The notes under the pieces are model-generated. The model made no database searches and was not told the origin of the DNA. It saw nothing but the letters and a program-made list of their open reading frames with translations. The position numbers and the translations under genes are program-made. Below are positions 42,827 through 50,634 of a DNA stretch of 64,000 nt, in pieces. The stretch comes from Gemmatimonas phototrophica. GTDB lineage: Bacteria > Latescibacterota > UBA2968 > UBA8231. The stretch covers positions 1 through 64,000 of the forward strand of contig CAMAVQ010000007.1 of NCBI GenBank assembly GCA_945861755.1, read 5' to 3'. Numbering within the stretch: the first letter of the stretch is position 1; each line of letters starts with the position of its first letter.

Positions 42827-45382
42827 ATGCGCAGGGTGCGAGTGGTAGTCTGCGGCCTCTTGATCGCGTCCACAGCGTGGGCGCAGGGTTACCGCCTCGA
42901 AGAGGACCGGGTGAGCGCTGCCCAGGACCAAGTGCGGGAATGGACCTTCCCGCAGGGGAGTCTGAGCTTTGGCGCCGAAGGGGTCCGCCCCCACCTGGTG
43001 CGGTCGCAGGTCAATGCGGTACTGGACGCCGGGACGTTTGTCCATGCCGACGGCAGCGCGGGAGGCATCCGCAACGCGGGGACCAACGCGGCACAGGCCG
43101 CGCAGAGTATCGACGGCCGGGAGGATACTTTCTGGGAGCCGGATCTGGCCGCGCCTCTAAAAGACTGGTGGGTGGAGATCGATTTGGGCCGGGCGGTGTG
43201 GGCCAAGAAAATAGTGGTGAAGTTCGCCGGTGAAGAAGAGGGAGATCCCTTTCTCCAATTCAGGGTCCTCACCTCCAATGGTCAGCCCGCCTTCTCGCAG
43301 AGCAAGGCCCTCAACTACTTTGTCGCAGGCCGCAGCGAGGGCCTCAACCAGACCCTACGCGTCTTTGAATTCGACTTGCAACCGACCTCGGCAGCGGACC
43401 CGGGTTTTGCCGGCGACGTGATCCAATTCGTGCAAGTCTCTGCCACGGCCAGCAACCTGGGACGGGCCGAGGAGATCAGCGCCGCCCGCTGGGACAGCCT
43501 GTCAGCGGCGGATCGCGGCGAGGTGCTCTACTTCCGCCGCGAGGGCTCCGGGTATGAGCGCCAGGTGGACCAGGCCGAATACCAGAGCATCGCCGACGTC
43601 GGGCAGCGCGGCCCGATCAGGTACTATCGCCGGGAACACCCCCGGCTGGCCGAGGTCGAGGTATGGACTGCGGGTGACAATATCAGCCTGGGAGCGCTGG
43701 GCCGGGGCGGCAAGATCCAAGGCTATGGCAGTTTGGGGGCCGAAGTGCTGACGGTGGACGGGGACTACAACACCTTCTGGAGCGCCCAGGTGGGCCTGCC
43801 CAGCAGTGGAGCTGATCCCTCCACCATCATTGTCCAGGATCCGGAGCGCCACCTCTTTTTTGATCTGGCCACCTGGTACTGGGTGAACCGCGTGCTCAGC
43901 GTGTACAGCAAGTCAGGTAACACCGGGTTTTCATTGCCATTTCCCAGCTACGCGGTCACGCTTTCGGATGGCAGCGTGGCGCCGGACGGCAGTTTGGTCT
44001 ACACCAACCTGGGCGGCCCAGGCCTAGGTGGGGGCGATGCGCGGCCCAGCATTTTTCTTGAGGACAATCTCTTCGATCTCACCAAGGCGCGTTATCTCAG
44101 ACTGGATTACCGCGTCATTGTCGCCCCCACTTGGTTGAACGCTGACCTCGCTGAGTTGCAGCTCTACGGCCGGGGTTTCCTCCCCCAGGTATCGCTGATG
44201 TCGGGGCTGATCGAAGTAGGGCAGAATCCCCGGATTCTCTCCACCATCAACTGGGATGCGGATACCCCGCCGGGCACCCAGGTGCAGATCCGCACCCGGA
44301 CCGGGAACCGGGTCGAGCGGCAGGTCCGCTACTTCACCAAGACCGGAACCGAGGTGAACGAGAAGGAGTACCGCAAGCTGCTGAGTTTCCAGCGGGGGGA
44401 TTCGCTGGTCGCCTCGATTCCCGGGTCGGACTGGAGCAACTGGAGCCAGTTCTACCCGCAGTCCGGGGCGGCCATCGCCTCGCCCAGCCCGCGGCGCTAT
44501 GCGCTGATCAGGGTCGATCTGCTCTCCGACGACCCCGACCAGGCGGCAACGCTGCGCGGCCTGGACCTGCGCCTGAAAGAGCCCCTGGCCAACCAAGTCC
44601 TGGGCGAAATCGCCCCGCAGAAGATCGAGCACAGCGGCGAGTCCGAGACCTTTACCCTCTTCCTCAAACCCGACTTCCAGACCAACAGCCTCAGCTTTGA
44701 CCAAGTGCTGGTCGAACTGCCGCCCAGCGCCGAGGCACAGGTGGTGGAGGTGGCCGTGGGTCTGGAGGGCGAGTTGGCCGCCGGCAGGGGGCGGGTGTAC
44801 CGCCGGGACGAAGTGGAACGGGGCGGGAGCGGCGCGGATTCGCTCTGGGTCCAACTCCCCGAAAAGGTGAAGGCGCAGGAGATGGTGGCCCTGCGTTTTT
44901 CAGGAATGCTGTACCTGGCCAGCAATGCCTTTGCCGCCTCGGTGGGTCTGGGCGCGGGGGCAGACAGGGTGTGGCAGCGGGTGGATGCGGGAGAGGCGAC
45001 GGCACTGGAAAAGGGAGTGGGCATGACCGTGCAGACCCCTTTCGCGGGGCGCTTGCTGGGCGCGGTGGAGGTGTCCCCCAACCCCTTCACCCCGAATGGA
45101 GACGGCATCAACGACACCGTGGAGCTGGTCTTTCCGGTGTTCAAGGTGCTGGGGTCCAAGGCGCTGGTGCTGGAAGTGTATAGTCTCGACGGCACCCTGG
45201 TGCGGCGCCAGGAGAAGGCCGTGGCGCACGCCGCCGGGCTCCAGCGCCTGAGTTGGGACGGCAGGGGTAGGGACGGGCGCCTGCTGCCGCCCGGGTTGTA
45301 CCTCTGCCGCGTCGGCCTCAGGGTGGAGGACCAGAGCGCCGACCAGCCGCTGACCGCCAAGCTCGTCGCCAGCGTGTACTGA
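42827..45382 (+). CDS. Secreted protein with discoidin-like regions and FlgD-like C-terminal domain (paralogue B)
   Basis: The 851-residue protein starts at ATG 42827 after TAGGAG; the 39-codon longer track ORF is unlikely because the signal peptide ('VVVCGLLIASTAWAQG') begins here. Two discoidin-like segments are seen ('DGREDTFWEPDLAA', 'DGDYNTFWSAQVGL'), each followed by a strand such as 'WWVEIDLGRAV'. The C-terminus has 'NPFTPNGDGINDTVELVFPV' and 'LSWDGRGRDGRLLPPGLYLC'. It shares with paralogue A the phrases 'VEIYGKGYI' / 'LQLYGRGFL' and 'LGEIYPPEV' / 'LGEIAPQKI', showing common ancestry. Confidence 0.72.
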   Translation: MRRVRVVVCGLLIASTAWAQGYRLEEDRVSAAQDQVREWTFPQGSLSFGAEGVRPHLVRSQVNAVLDAGTFVHADGSAGGIRNAGTNAAQAAQSIDGREDTFWEPDLAAPLKDWWVEIDLGRAVWAKKIVVKFAGEEEGDPFLQFRVLTSNGQPAFSQSKALNYFVAGRSEGLNQTLRVFEFDLQPTSAADPGFAGDVIQFVQVSATASNLGRAEEISAARWDSLSAADRGEVLYFRREGSGYERQVDQAEYQSIADVGQRGPIRYYRREHPRLAEVEVWTAGDNISLGALGRGGKIQGYGSLGAEVLTVDGDYNTFWSAQVGLPSSGADPSTIIVQDPERHLFFDLATWYWVNRVLSVYSKSGNTGFSLPFPSYAVTLSDGSVAPDGSLVYTNLGGPGLGGGDARPSIFLEDNLFDLTKARYLRLDYRVIVAPTWLNADLAELQLYGRGFLPQVSLMSGLIEVGQNPRILSTINWDADTPPGTQVQIRTRTGNRVERQVRYFTKTGTEVNEKEYRKLLSFQRGDSLVASIPGSDWSNWSQFYPQSGAAIASPSPRRYALIRVDLLSDDPDQAATLRGLDLRLKEPLANQVLGEIAPQKIEHSGESETFTLFLKPDFQTNSLSFDQVLVELPPSAEAQVVEVAVGLEGELAAGRGRVYRRDEVERGGSGADSLWVQLPEKVKAQEMVALRFSGMLYLASNAFAASVGLGAGADRVWQRVDAGEATALEKGVGMTVQTPFAGRLLGAVEVSPNPFTPNGDGINDTVELVFPVFKVLGSKALVLEVYSLDGTLVRRQEKAVAHAAGLQRLSWDGRGRDGRLLPPGLYLCRVGLRVEDQSADQPLTAKLVASVY

Positions 45383-45387
45383 TCGTC

Positions 45388-46425
45388 CTACCAGCGCAGT
45401 TCTCCCGCATACTCCACCTCCTGTGCCCCCTCGACGATGCGCCCGATGGCATAGGCGCGGCAGCCCTGCGCTTCCAGATGCCGGCAGGTTTCCTCGGCAG
45501 CCTCCGGGGCCACCACCAGGGTCATGCCCACCCCCAGGTTGAAGGTGCGCAGCATATCCTCGTCGGGCACCTGGCCCACCTCGCGGATCAGGCTGAAGAG
45601 GGGCAGCACTTCGATGGACTCCAGTTCGATCAGGGCATTCAGGCCAGGGGGCAGGACGCGGTTGAGGTTACCGGCTATGCCGCCGCCGGTGATATGGGCC
45701 ATGCCGTGCAGTGCGGGCTGGGGAAAGAGGGCGCGCAGGGCCTGGAAGTAACACTGGTGGGGTTTGAGGATGGCATCGAGGAAAGATTCCCCCTGCACCT
45801 GGCGGTTGAGGATCTCCGCTTTGCGCTCCATCAGGGCGCGCACCAGGGAATAGCCATTGGTGTGCAGGCCGTTGGAAGCCAGGGCCAGCACCTGATCTCC
45901 CTCGGCGATGCGCGAGCCGTCGACGATCAGCGCTTTCTCCACCACCCCTACTACACTGGCGGTGAGGATGTAGGTGCCGGCTGGCACCACGCCGGGTTGT
46001 TCCGAGGTCTCGCCCCCGGTGAGGGTGCAGTCCTGGTCGCGGCAAGCCTGGGCCATGCCCGCCACCAGGCGGCTGACCACGGATTTTTCTAGTTTGCCGC
46101 AGACAATCACATCCTGCACCGAGAGCGGGGCCGCCCCCATGACGATGATGTCGTTGATGAGGTGGTTGACCAGATCCTGGCAGATGGATTCAACGCGCCC
46201 GTGTTGTAGGGATAGCTTCTGCTTGGAGCCGGGTTCTTCGCTCTTGAGCACCAGCACCGGGTGTTGGTAGCCTGGGAAGCGGGCATCGAAAAGGGTGGCA
46301 AAGGCGCCCAGGCGATTGAGCACCCGGGGGTCGGCCGTTTCCAGACTTTTGGCCATCTCCTTCTTGGTGGCGTCGGCGGTGGCAATGTCCACGCCGGCCT
46401 GCTGGTAGGTGAGTCCTTCGCTCAT
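45388..46425 (-). CDS. purM: Phosphoribosylformylglycinamidine cyclo-ligase (AIR synthase)
   Basis: The 345-residue protein has the PurM fold: 'YQQAGVDIATADA' at the start, 'CQDLVNHLINDIIVMGAAPL' (the metal and ATP region), 'CTLTGGETSEQPGVV' and 'HITGGGIAGNLNRVLP'. It converts FGAM and ATP to AIR in purine synthesis. No other pur genes are near. The phytanoyl dioxygenase gene ends 1 nt upstream of its start, an unusual partner. Convergent with secreted paralogue B, with only 5 bp between stops. Confidence 0.95.
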   Translation of the reverse strand: MSEGLTYQQAGVDIATADATKKEMAKSLETADPRVLNRLGAFATLFDARFPGYQHPVLVLKSEEPGSKQKLSLQHGRVESICQDLVNHLINDIIVMGAAPLSVQDVIVCGKLEKSVVSRLVAGMAQACRDQDCTLTGGETSEQPGVVPAGTYILTASVVGVVEKALIVDGSRIAEGDQVLALASNGLHTNGYSLVRALMERKAEILNRQVQGESFLDAILKPHQCYFQALRALFPQPALHGMAHITGGGIAGNLNRVLPPGLNALIELESIEVLPLFSLIREVGQVPDEDMLRTFNLGVGMTLVVAPEAAEETCRHLEAQGCRAYAIGRIVEGAQEVEYAGELRW

Positions 46426-46426
46426 T

Positions 46427-47275
46427 TCAGTCCTGTACCGGTCTGGGGGGATTGGCCCAGTGGCCTTCGGGGTCGGTGCCGCTGACCACCACGCCCTTGC
46501 CGTTCCAGCCCATGTGGGCGCGCACGTCGGCGGCGCAGTAGCGCAGGGTGAGGCCGCAGCGCCGCCGCGTGGAGGTGTTGGCCTCCGAGCCGTGCAAGAG
46601 CAGATCGGAATGCATGGAGATCTGGCCGGCTTTGAGTTCCACGTCCACCGGCTCGCCGAACTGCTCGGCGTTTTCCACCGTCTGGTTGAGCACGTTGTGC
46701 TCGTCGTCTTCGCTCAGTTTCCAGGTGAGGTGGCCGGCGTGGTGAGAGCCAGGGATGAAGCGCATGCAGGCGTTGCCAATGTCCGAGTCGTCGATGGCCA
46801 GCCACACGGTGACGGTCTTGGAAGGAGTCATGGGCCAGTACGAGGAGTCCTGGTGCCAGGAGACCCGCTTGCCGTCGCCGGGCATTTTGCAGAAAAAGTG
46901 GGCGCCCCAGCCGATGACGTTTTCCCCCAGGATATCGCAGACATAGGCGACGACGCGGGGGTGGGTGATCAGGTCGTAGATGGCCCCGTATTTGAGATGG
47001 GCGGTGCTGATCGAATAGCTGTTGCCGCCCGCAGCCATGACCTGGGCCAGCAGGGCGTCGAAGTAGCGGCGGTGCGCGGCGGCTTCCTCGCTGGAGAAAA
47101 GTGGCAGGTCCTTGAGGTACCCGTCGTGGTTGTACTGCTCCAGTTGGGCGCGGCTGAGGGCCGTGGGATTGGCGGTGGTGCTGGGGTGGAAGCGCAGGTC
47201 GCGCTGCAAGGCGTCCAACTCGCCTTCTGGGATGATGACGAAGCGGTTGGGCGTGGGGGGCGGCTGCTGAGACAT
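46427..47275 (-). CDS. Phytanoyl-CoA dioxygenase family protein
   Basis: The 282-residue Fe(II)/2-oxoglutarate oxygenase has the iron site His141-x-Asp143 ('SWHQDSSYW') and a distal His near 228 ('LLLHGSEANTS'), with an Arg-rich segment after it for 2-oxoglutarate. The family hydroxylates diverse small molecules, and the substrate is open. These enzymes are highly expanded in several uncultured marine and soil lineages. It lies 1 nt upstream of purM on the same strand. Confidence 0.88.
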   Translation of the reverse strand: MSQQPPPTPNRFVIIPEGELDALQRDLRFHPSTTANPTALSRAQLEQYNHDGYLKDLPLFSSEEAAAHRRYFDALLAQVMAAGGNSYSISTAHLKYGAIYDLITHPRVVAYVCDILGENVIGWGAHFFCKMPGDGKRVSWHQDSSYWPMTPSKTVTVWLAIDDSDIGNACMRFIPGSHHAGHLTWKLSEDDEHNVLNQTVENAEQFGEPVDVELKAGQISMHSDLLLHGSEANTSTRRRCGLTLRYCAADVRAHMGWNGKGVVVSGTDPEGHWANPPRPVQD

Positions 47276-47390
47276 GGCAGACCTCGTGGACAGGAGAGAG
47301 TACTAAATAGAATCTGAGGCTGCGAAGTGTCAAGATGTGCGTGGTGCGCGTCGGGGAGTGACCCACTTCAGCCTTTCCCCAGGCGCGTCC

Positions 47391-47419
47391 CGCAGCACCC
47401 CAACGTATGGGGTGCTGCG
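47391..47419. repeat. Perfect hairpin 1 inside copy B
   Basis: CGCAGCACCCC and GGGGTGCTGCG form an 11-bp perfect stem around AACGTAT. The loop with closing bases is the reverse complement of that in the hairpin at 37223-37257. Confidence 0.6.
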
Positions 47420-47453
47420 CAATACTCGTTGCACTTCCCCAAGACCCATCCCC

Positions 47454-47479
47454 CGCAACGCCATCTATATGGCGTTGCG
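47454..47479. repeat. Perfect hairpin 2 inside copy B
   Basis: CGCAACGCCAT and ATGGCGTTGCG form an 11-bp perfect stem around a CTAT loop. The arm CGCAACGCC is shared with the hairpin at 37223-37257. Confidence 0.6.
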
Positions 47480-47557
47480 CCACGCGGACTTCCCTGCCCA
47501 ACCACTCCCCGGGAAAGGCTTCCGGGGTCATCTCCCCGCCGCTGGGCGCATCTATTT

Positions 47558-48733
47558 TCATTGATAGGGCACAGCGATCAGGGGGACCAGCATCTCCTCG
47601 GGGCTGAGGCCGGCGTGGCCGCCGCGATTGGGGTGGGTGCCCTGGCCGTAATCATACATGAGTTGGCAGCCGTCGGCTGGCAGGAGGATGAGATCACCCA
47701 GGCGGGAGCGATACCGGCCGCAGTCGCCGCCAAACCAGCCCTGGGCCACGGCTTCGTCGGTGGGCATTACCAGTAGGTCCCCGTGCTGCAAGAGTGGGTG
47801 TGCCTGCAGAGTGGCCGGGTCGGCGGCAGCCAGGTAACAGGCGCGGCGGCCACCAGCCGGCTCGTAGCGCAGGAGGCGGGCAAAATCTCGATCCAGCACC
47901 ATAGCGCGGGCCGGGTCCAGCTCGATCTGGCCGTGGTCGGCGGTCAGCAGCAGGGTGTGGCCGGCCCGAGCACAACTGTCGATGATCTTGCCCAACATCA
48001 GATCGACGAACTCCATCTCCAGCGCGCAGGGCTCGGACTGAGGTCCGTAGATATGGGAGAGGGTGTCGACCAGGGGCCAGTACACGTAGTGGAAAGAGCG
48101 CCGGCCCTGCTCTTGCTCCAGCGAGGTCCGGAGTAGGTACGGGATTTCGGATTGGCCCTCGTAGCCCAGGTACTGGGCGCCTTTGTGCAAGAGATCGGTA
48201 AAGCCAGTGCCTTCGTGGGCTTTGGCGCTGATGGCGACGGCGCGGATACCCCAGGCGCTCAGCTGCTCGTAGAGGGTGGGGCCGTTGCGGATCAGGGCCG
48301 CATCAATGGGTTGGGGTTGCTCGGCCACAGTGCGGAAGCGCAGCATGTCGCCCAGGGCCTGGATCTGGGGCAGCCACTGCCGCATGCCCAGCATACCGTG
48401 CTGGGCCGGGGTGAGGGCGGTGCAGAGGGAGGGCAGAGCACTGGTGGTGGTAGTGGGAAAAACCGAGGTGAGGGTGCGTACCCCGCCGGGGGCGTGGGCC
48501 ACCAGGCGTTCCAGGTTGGGAGCGCGACCGCTGGCCAGCACCTTTTCGAGCTGGTTCCGCCCGAGGGCATCGCAGACCAGCAGCACCACCCCTGGCGCTG
48601 TGGCCAGCAGGTCCGGGGACAGCAACTCGGAGCGGCAGGGCGGATTGGGCGCTTGGATGCCAAAGGCCTGGAGCAGGGAAGCGGCCAGGTTGACGATGCT
48701 GCCGCCGGTGTAGTCGGGGGGCACCAGGTTCAT
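47558..48733 (-). CDS. Alkaline phosphatase superfamily nucleotide pyrophosphatase/phosphodiesterase
   Basis: The 391-residue protein has the AP-superfamily layout of NPP-type enzymes. 'VLLVCDALGRNQLEK' supplies the first metal Asp. 'SVFPTTTTSALPSLCTALTP' carries the Thr nucleophile region. 'YWPLVDTLSHIYGP', 'LLLTADHGQ' and 'GTHPNRGGHAG' carry the remaining metal residues. No signal peptide is seen. It probably hydrolyses a phosphodiester or pyrophosphate. Its ATG overlaps the GNAT stop by 1 nt, hence operonic. Confidence 0.82.
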   Translation of the reverse strand: MNLVPPDYTGGSIVNLAASLLQAFGIQAPNPPCRSELLSPDLLATAPGVVLLVCDALGRNQLEKVLASGRAPNLERLVAHAPGGVRTLTSVFPTTTTSALPSLCTALTPAQHGMLGMRQWLPQIQALGDMLRFRTVAEQPQPIDAALIRNGPTLYEQLSAWGIRAVAISAKAHEGTGFTDLLHKGAQYLGYEGQSEIPYLLRTSLEQEQGRRSFHYVYWPLVDTLSHIYGPQSEPCALEMEFVDLMLGKIIDSCARAGHTLLLTADHGQIELDPARAMVLDRDFARLLRYEPAGGRRACYLAAADPATLQAHPLLQHGDLLVMPTDEAVAQGWFGGDCGRYRSRLGDLILLPADGCQLMYDYGQGTHPNRGGHAGLSPEEMLVPLIAVPYQ

Positions 48734-49335
48734 CAAGGCGCCCGGTCCAGGATCTGGGGTTCTTGGGGCAGCTCGATCCAGTAGCGCAGTTTGTCGATCT
48801 TTCCCTTGGCCGCGCGGCCTTCAGCCCGCAAGAGATGGGCGGGCATAACCATGGAACTCTCGAAGCGGCCGCCGTTGTGTTCGATGATCTTCTTGGAGGG
48901 GTGGTTGTCAGAGTTGCAGGTGACCAGCACCCGCTTTAGGCCCAACTGGCGGGCCTCTTCGAGGGCCAGGGCCAGTACTATAGTGCCGTAGCCCTGCCGG
49001 CGTCGCGAGGGGCGGATGCTGTAGCCGATATGGCCGCCGTAGGTGATCAGGTAGCGGCTGCTCAGCTGGGGCCGGACGGAGGTCTGGCCCAGGTACTCGC
49101 CCTGGCCGATGAGCCAGAAGACCCGATCCCGTTGCCAGCCCTGGGGCAGGGAGGTGTCGGCATCGAGGTTGAGCAGGTCGCGCACAAAGTCGCTGAAGTG
49201 GCGCTCCAGGGAGGTCAGGTCGTAGCCGAGGAATTCCGCATAGGTGGAATCAGGCCGGCCCTCGGCGAAAAACTCGGCGGCCCCGGATAGAAAACTTTCG
49301 CGGTACGTTTCGCAGGGGCGGACCAACAAACACAT
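48733..49335 (-). CDS. GNAT family N-acetyltransferase
   Basis: The 200-residue protein carries the acetyl-CoA loop 'RPSRRRQGYGTIVLALALEE' and the following 'VLVTCNSDNHPSKKIIEHNG', as in RimJ-like and related GNAT enzymes. Acceptor unknown. It is coupled to the downstream phosphodiesterase gene by a 1-nt overlap, and the decayed nucleoside hydrolase fragment lies 6 bp upstream on the same strand. Confidence 0.88.
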   Translation of the reverse strand: MCLLVRPCETYRESFLSGAAEFFAEGRPDSTYAEFLGYDLTSLERHFSDFVRDLLNLDADTSLPQGWQRDRVFWLIGQGEYLGQTSVRPQLSSRYLITYGGHIGYSIRPSRRRQGYGTIVLALALEEARQLGLKRVLVTCNSDNHPSKKIIEHNGGRFESSMVMPAHLLRAEGRAAKGKIDKLRYWIELPQEPQILDRAP

Positions 49336-49341
49336 AGAGGT

Positions 49342-49665
49342 CTAGCCGAACACCGAGAAGTAATGGAAAAAAAAGCGCTCGGGGTCCACACGCAGCGCCA
49401 CCTCGTGTGGGGCTGGCTGGGCGCCGGGACCCCAGTGCGTGAGGCCGGAGACCCGCTCGCCGGACAGCTCGATATCTACCCGGCCCGAGGTGAAGCCGCA
49501 GATCTGCTCGTCAAAGAGGGTGGTGGCAGCTAGCGGATCGTGGAAGGTGATGGTGGTGGTGATGCCCAATAACTGGCAGCGGGGCTGGGCCAGCAAATAG
49601 GCCAGGCAAAGGGCGTCGTCGATGTCGGAGCCGATATCGGTATCGAGGAGGATTTTTTCGCTCAT
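49342..49665 (-). pseudogene. Nucleoside hydrolase with large in-frame internal deletion
   Basis: The 107-residue ORF starts like an inosine-uridine preferring nucleoside hydrolase ('[18 protein letters not shown]', the calcium-binding Asp cluster, then 'LLGITT'). At about residue 38 it jumps directly to the family's C-terminal end ('[13 protein letters not shown]' ... '[15 protein letters not shown]'). A normal member has roughly 300 residues, so about two thirds is missing from the middle while the frame is kept. The barrel cannot form. Start and stop are intact, so an automatic pipeline would call it a small gene. Confidence 0.7.
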
Positions 49666-49804
49666 AGGGCGAGCAAATTACCGCCCAGGCGCGCCCTTGT
49701 CAAGCAGGAACTTGATTCATCGGAGGTGTCGAAGGCGAACCATCCTGCTGTTCATGCGAGCGCTGCGCGGTACCTTCCTCCCAAGGTGGTGATCGGCGAC
49801 GCGG

Positions 49805-50188
49805 TCACGACCTTGGTTTTTTGCGCCTGAACTGGTTCCTATGGGTCTCCCGGTAGTGCTCGACCTTGCGGCTAATTACCCCCAGGTGCTGGCGCAACTC
49901 CCCGAGTTTCTGTTCGATGGAGGCCTGGTGCGCTTCGAGGAGTTGGAGGCGTTCCAGGACAGTGGAGTTGTCCTGCTGGGCCAGTTCCACCTAGCGCCTG
50001 ATATCGGCGATGGGCATGCCAGCGGTGCGCAGATGGGTCACAAAGAGAATGCGGTACACATCGTCTTCGGTATAGGCGCGGTGCCCGTTGGTGGCCCGAG
50101 CAATGGGAGCGACCAGGCCGGTTTGTTCGTAGTACCGCAGGGTGTGGATGCTCAGGCCGGTTTTGGCGGAGACCTGCTGGATCTTCAT
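49805..50188 (-). pseudogene. MerR family regulator interrupted by an in-frame amber codon
   Basis: The N-terminal half is a clear MerR helix-turn-helix ('QVSAKTGLSIHTLRYYEQTG', then 'RILFVTHLRTAGMPIADIRR'). TAG follows at 49991-49993, and the same frame continues as 'VELAQQDNSTVLERLQLLEA' and the usual C-terminal coiled coil ending near 'VEHYRETHRNQFR'. In relatives a Tyr codon stands where TAG is, so one base change broke the gene. The track lists the halves as two ORFs. A GGAAAGAG site precedes the ATG. Readthrough is possible but undemonstrated. The gap 49666-49804 shows nothing else. Confidence 0.75.
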
Positions 50189-50314
50189 GGTAGATCTCTT
50201 TCCTTTCAGGTCCCGCATTACCTGCCAGCGGATCGAAGGGTCAGAATCAAGTAGCCACCCTATGGCCGATCTCTGTAGCTTCGGGGCTTGCCCTTTGAGT
50301 GGATTGGTCGCCAT
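50189..50314 (-). pseudogene. N-terminal fragment of a deleted gene (prenyl/squalene cyclase-like start)
   Basis: An ATG with AAGGAG upstream opens a frame reading 'LQRSAIGWLLDSDPSIRW' and 'QVMRDLKG', a start I associate with squalene-cyclase-like repeat proteins found beside MerR genes. After about 40 residues the frame runs straight into the MerR start codon in phase, so the rest of the gene is gone. Its own start signals are intact. The family name is tentative. Confidence 0.4.
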
Positions 50315-50369
50315 CTGCTGGTGCTCCTTACGTTGGTTAAAAGACGCTGTTGGTAGCCAGCAGCCCAAC

Positions 50370-50634
50370 GCTCGGGCTCACCGGTGAGCATAGAATGGTT
50401 TATCGGATTGAGGGTGATTCATTATTGCTGGCACAGTTGCGGTATCACTATTAAAGATGGCTAAGGGTTCGGCTCCAAGCTTTCTTGGGGCACAGAATAC
50501 CCCTAGCGGCCAGGACACGCTGCTTCAGGATCGCCAAGTTGGCCGTCTTTTTCGGGCCTAAAGGGCCGAGACCCGGACGGCCAGGTCTGCCGCATATTCC
50601 TGCTCCTGCCTCGAGGGCAGCAGGTAGCCGCACC
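50370..50634. other. Non-coding stretch, nothing recognised
   Basis: The stretch between the fragmentary minus-strand genes and the RsmF-like stop codon is somewhat richer in A and T than its surroundings. The ORF listed at 50451..50783 is mainly a shadow of the RsmF-like gene. I see no hairpin of note, no repeat shared with copies A or B, and no convincing coding frame. It probably contained the promoter of the lost gene. Confidence 0.4.

Larger units (their letters stand above)
47345..47550. repeat. Palindromic intergenic element, copy B
   Basis: This gap begins GCGTCGGGGAGTGACCCACT and ends AAAGGCTTCCGGGGTCATCT plus CCCCGCCGCT. Read inward from both ends the sequence is GGGGAG, TGACCC and then GCCTTTCCC, an imperfect inverted repeat of about 30 bp. 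The ends match copy A at 40.45 kb, but the interior is longer and holds two perfect hairpins (47391-47419 and 47454-47479). No ORF. It fills most of the 282-bp gap between the phytanoyl dioxygenase gene and the phosphodiesterase gene, which are on the same strand. Confidence 0.62.
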
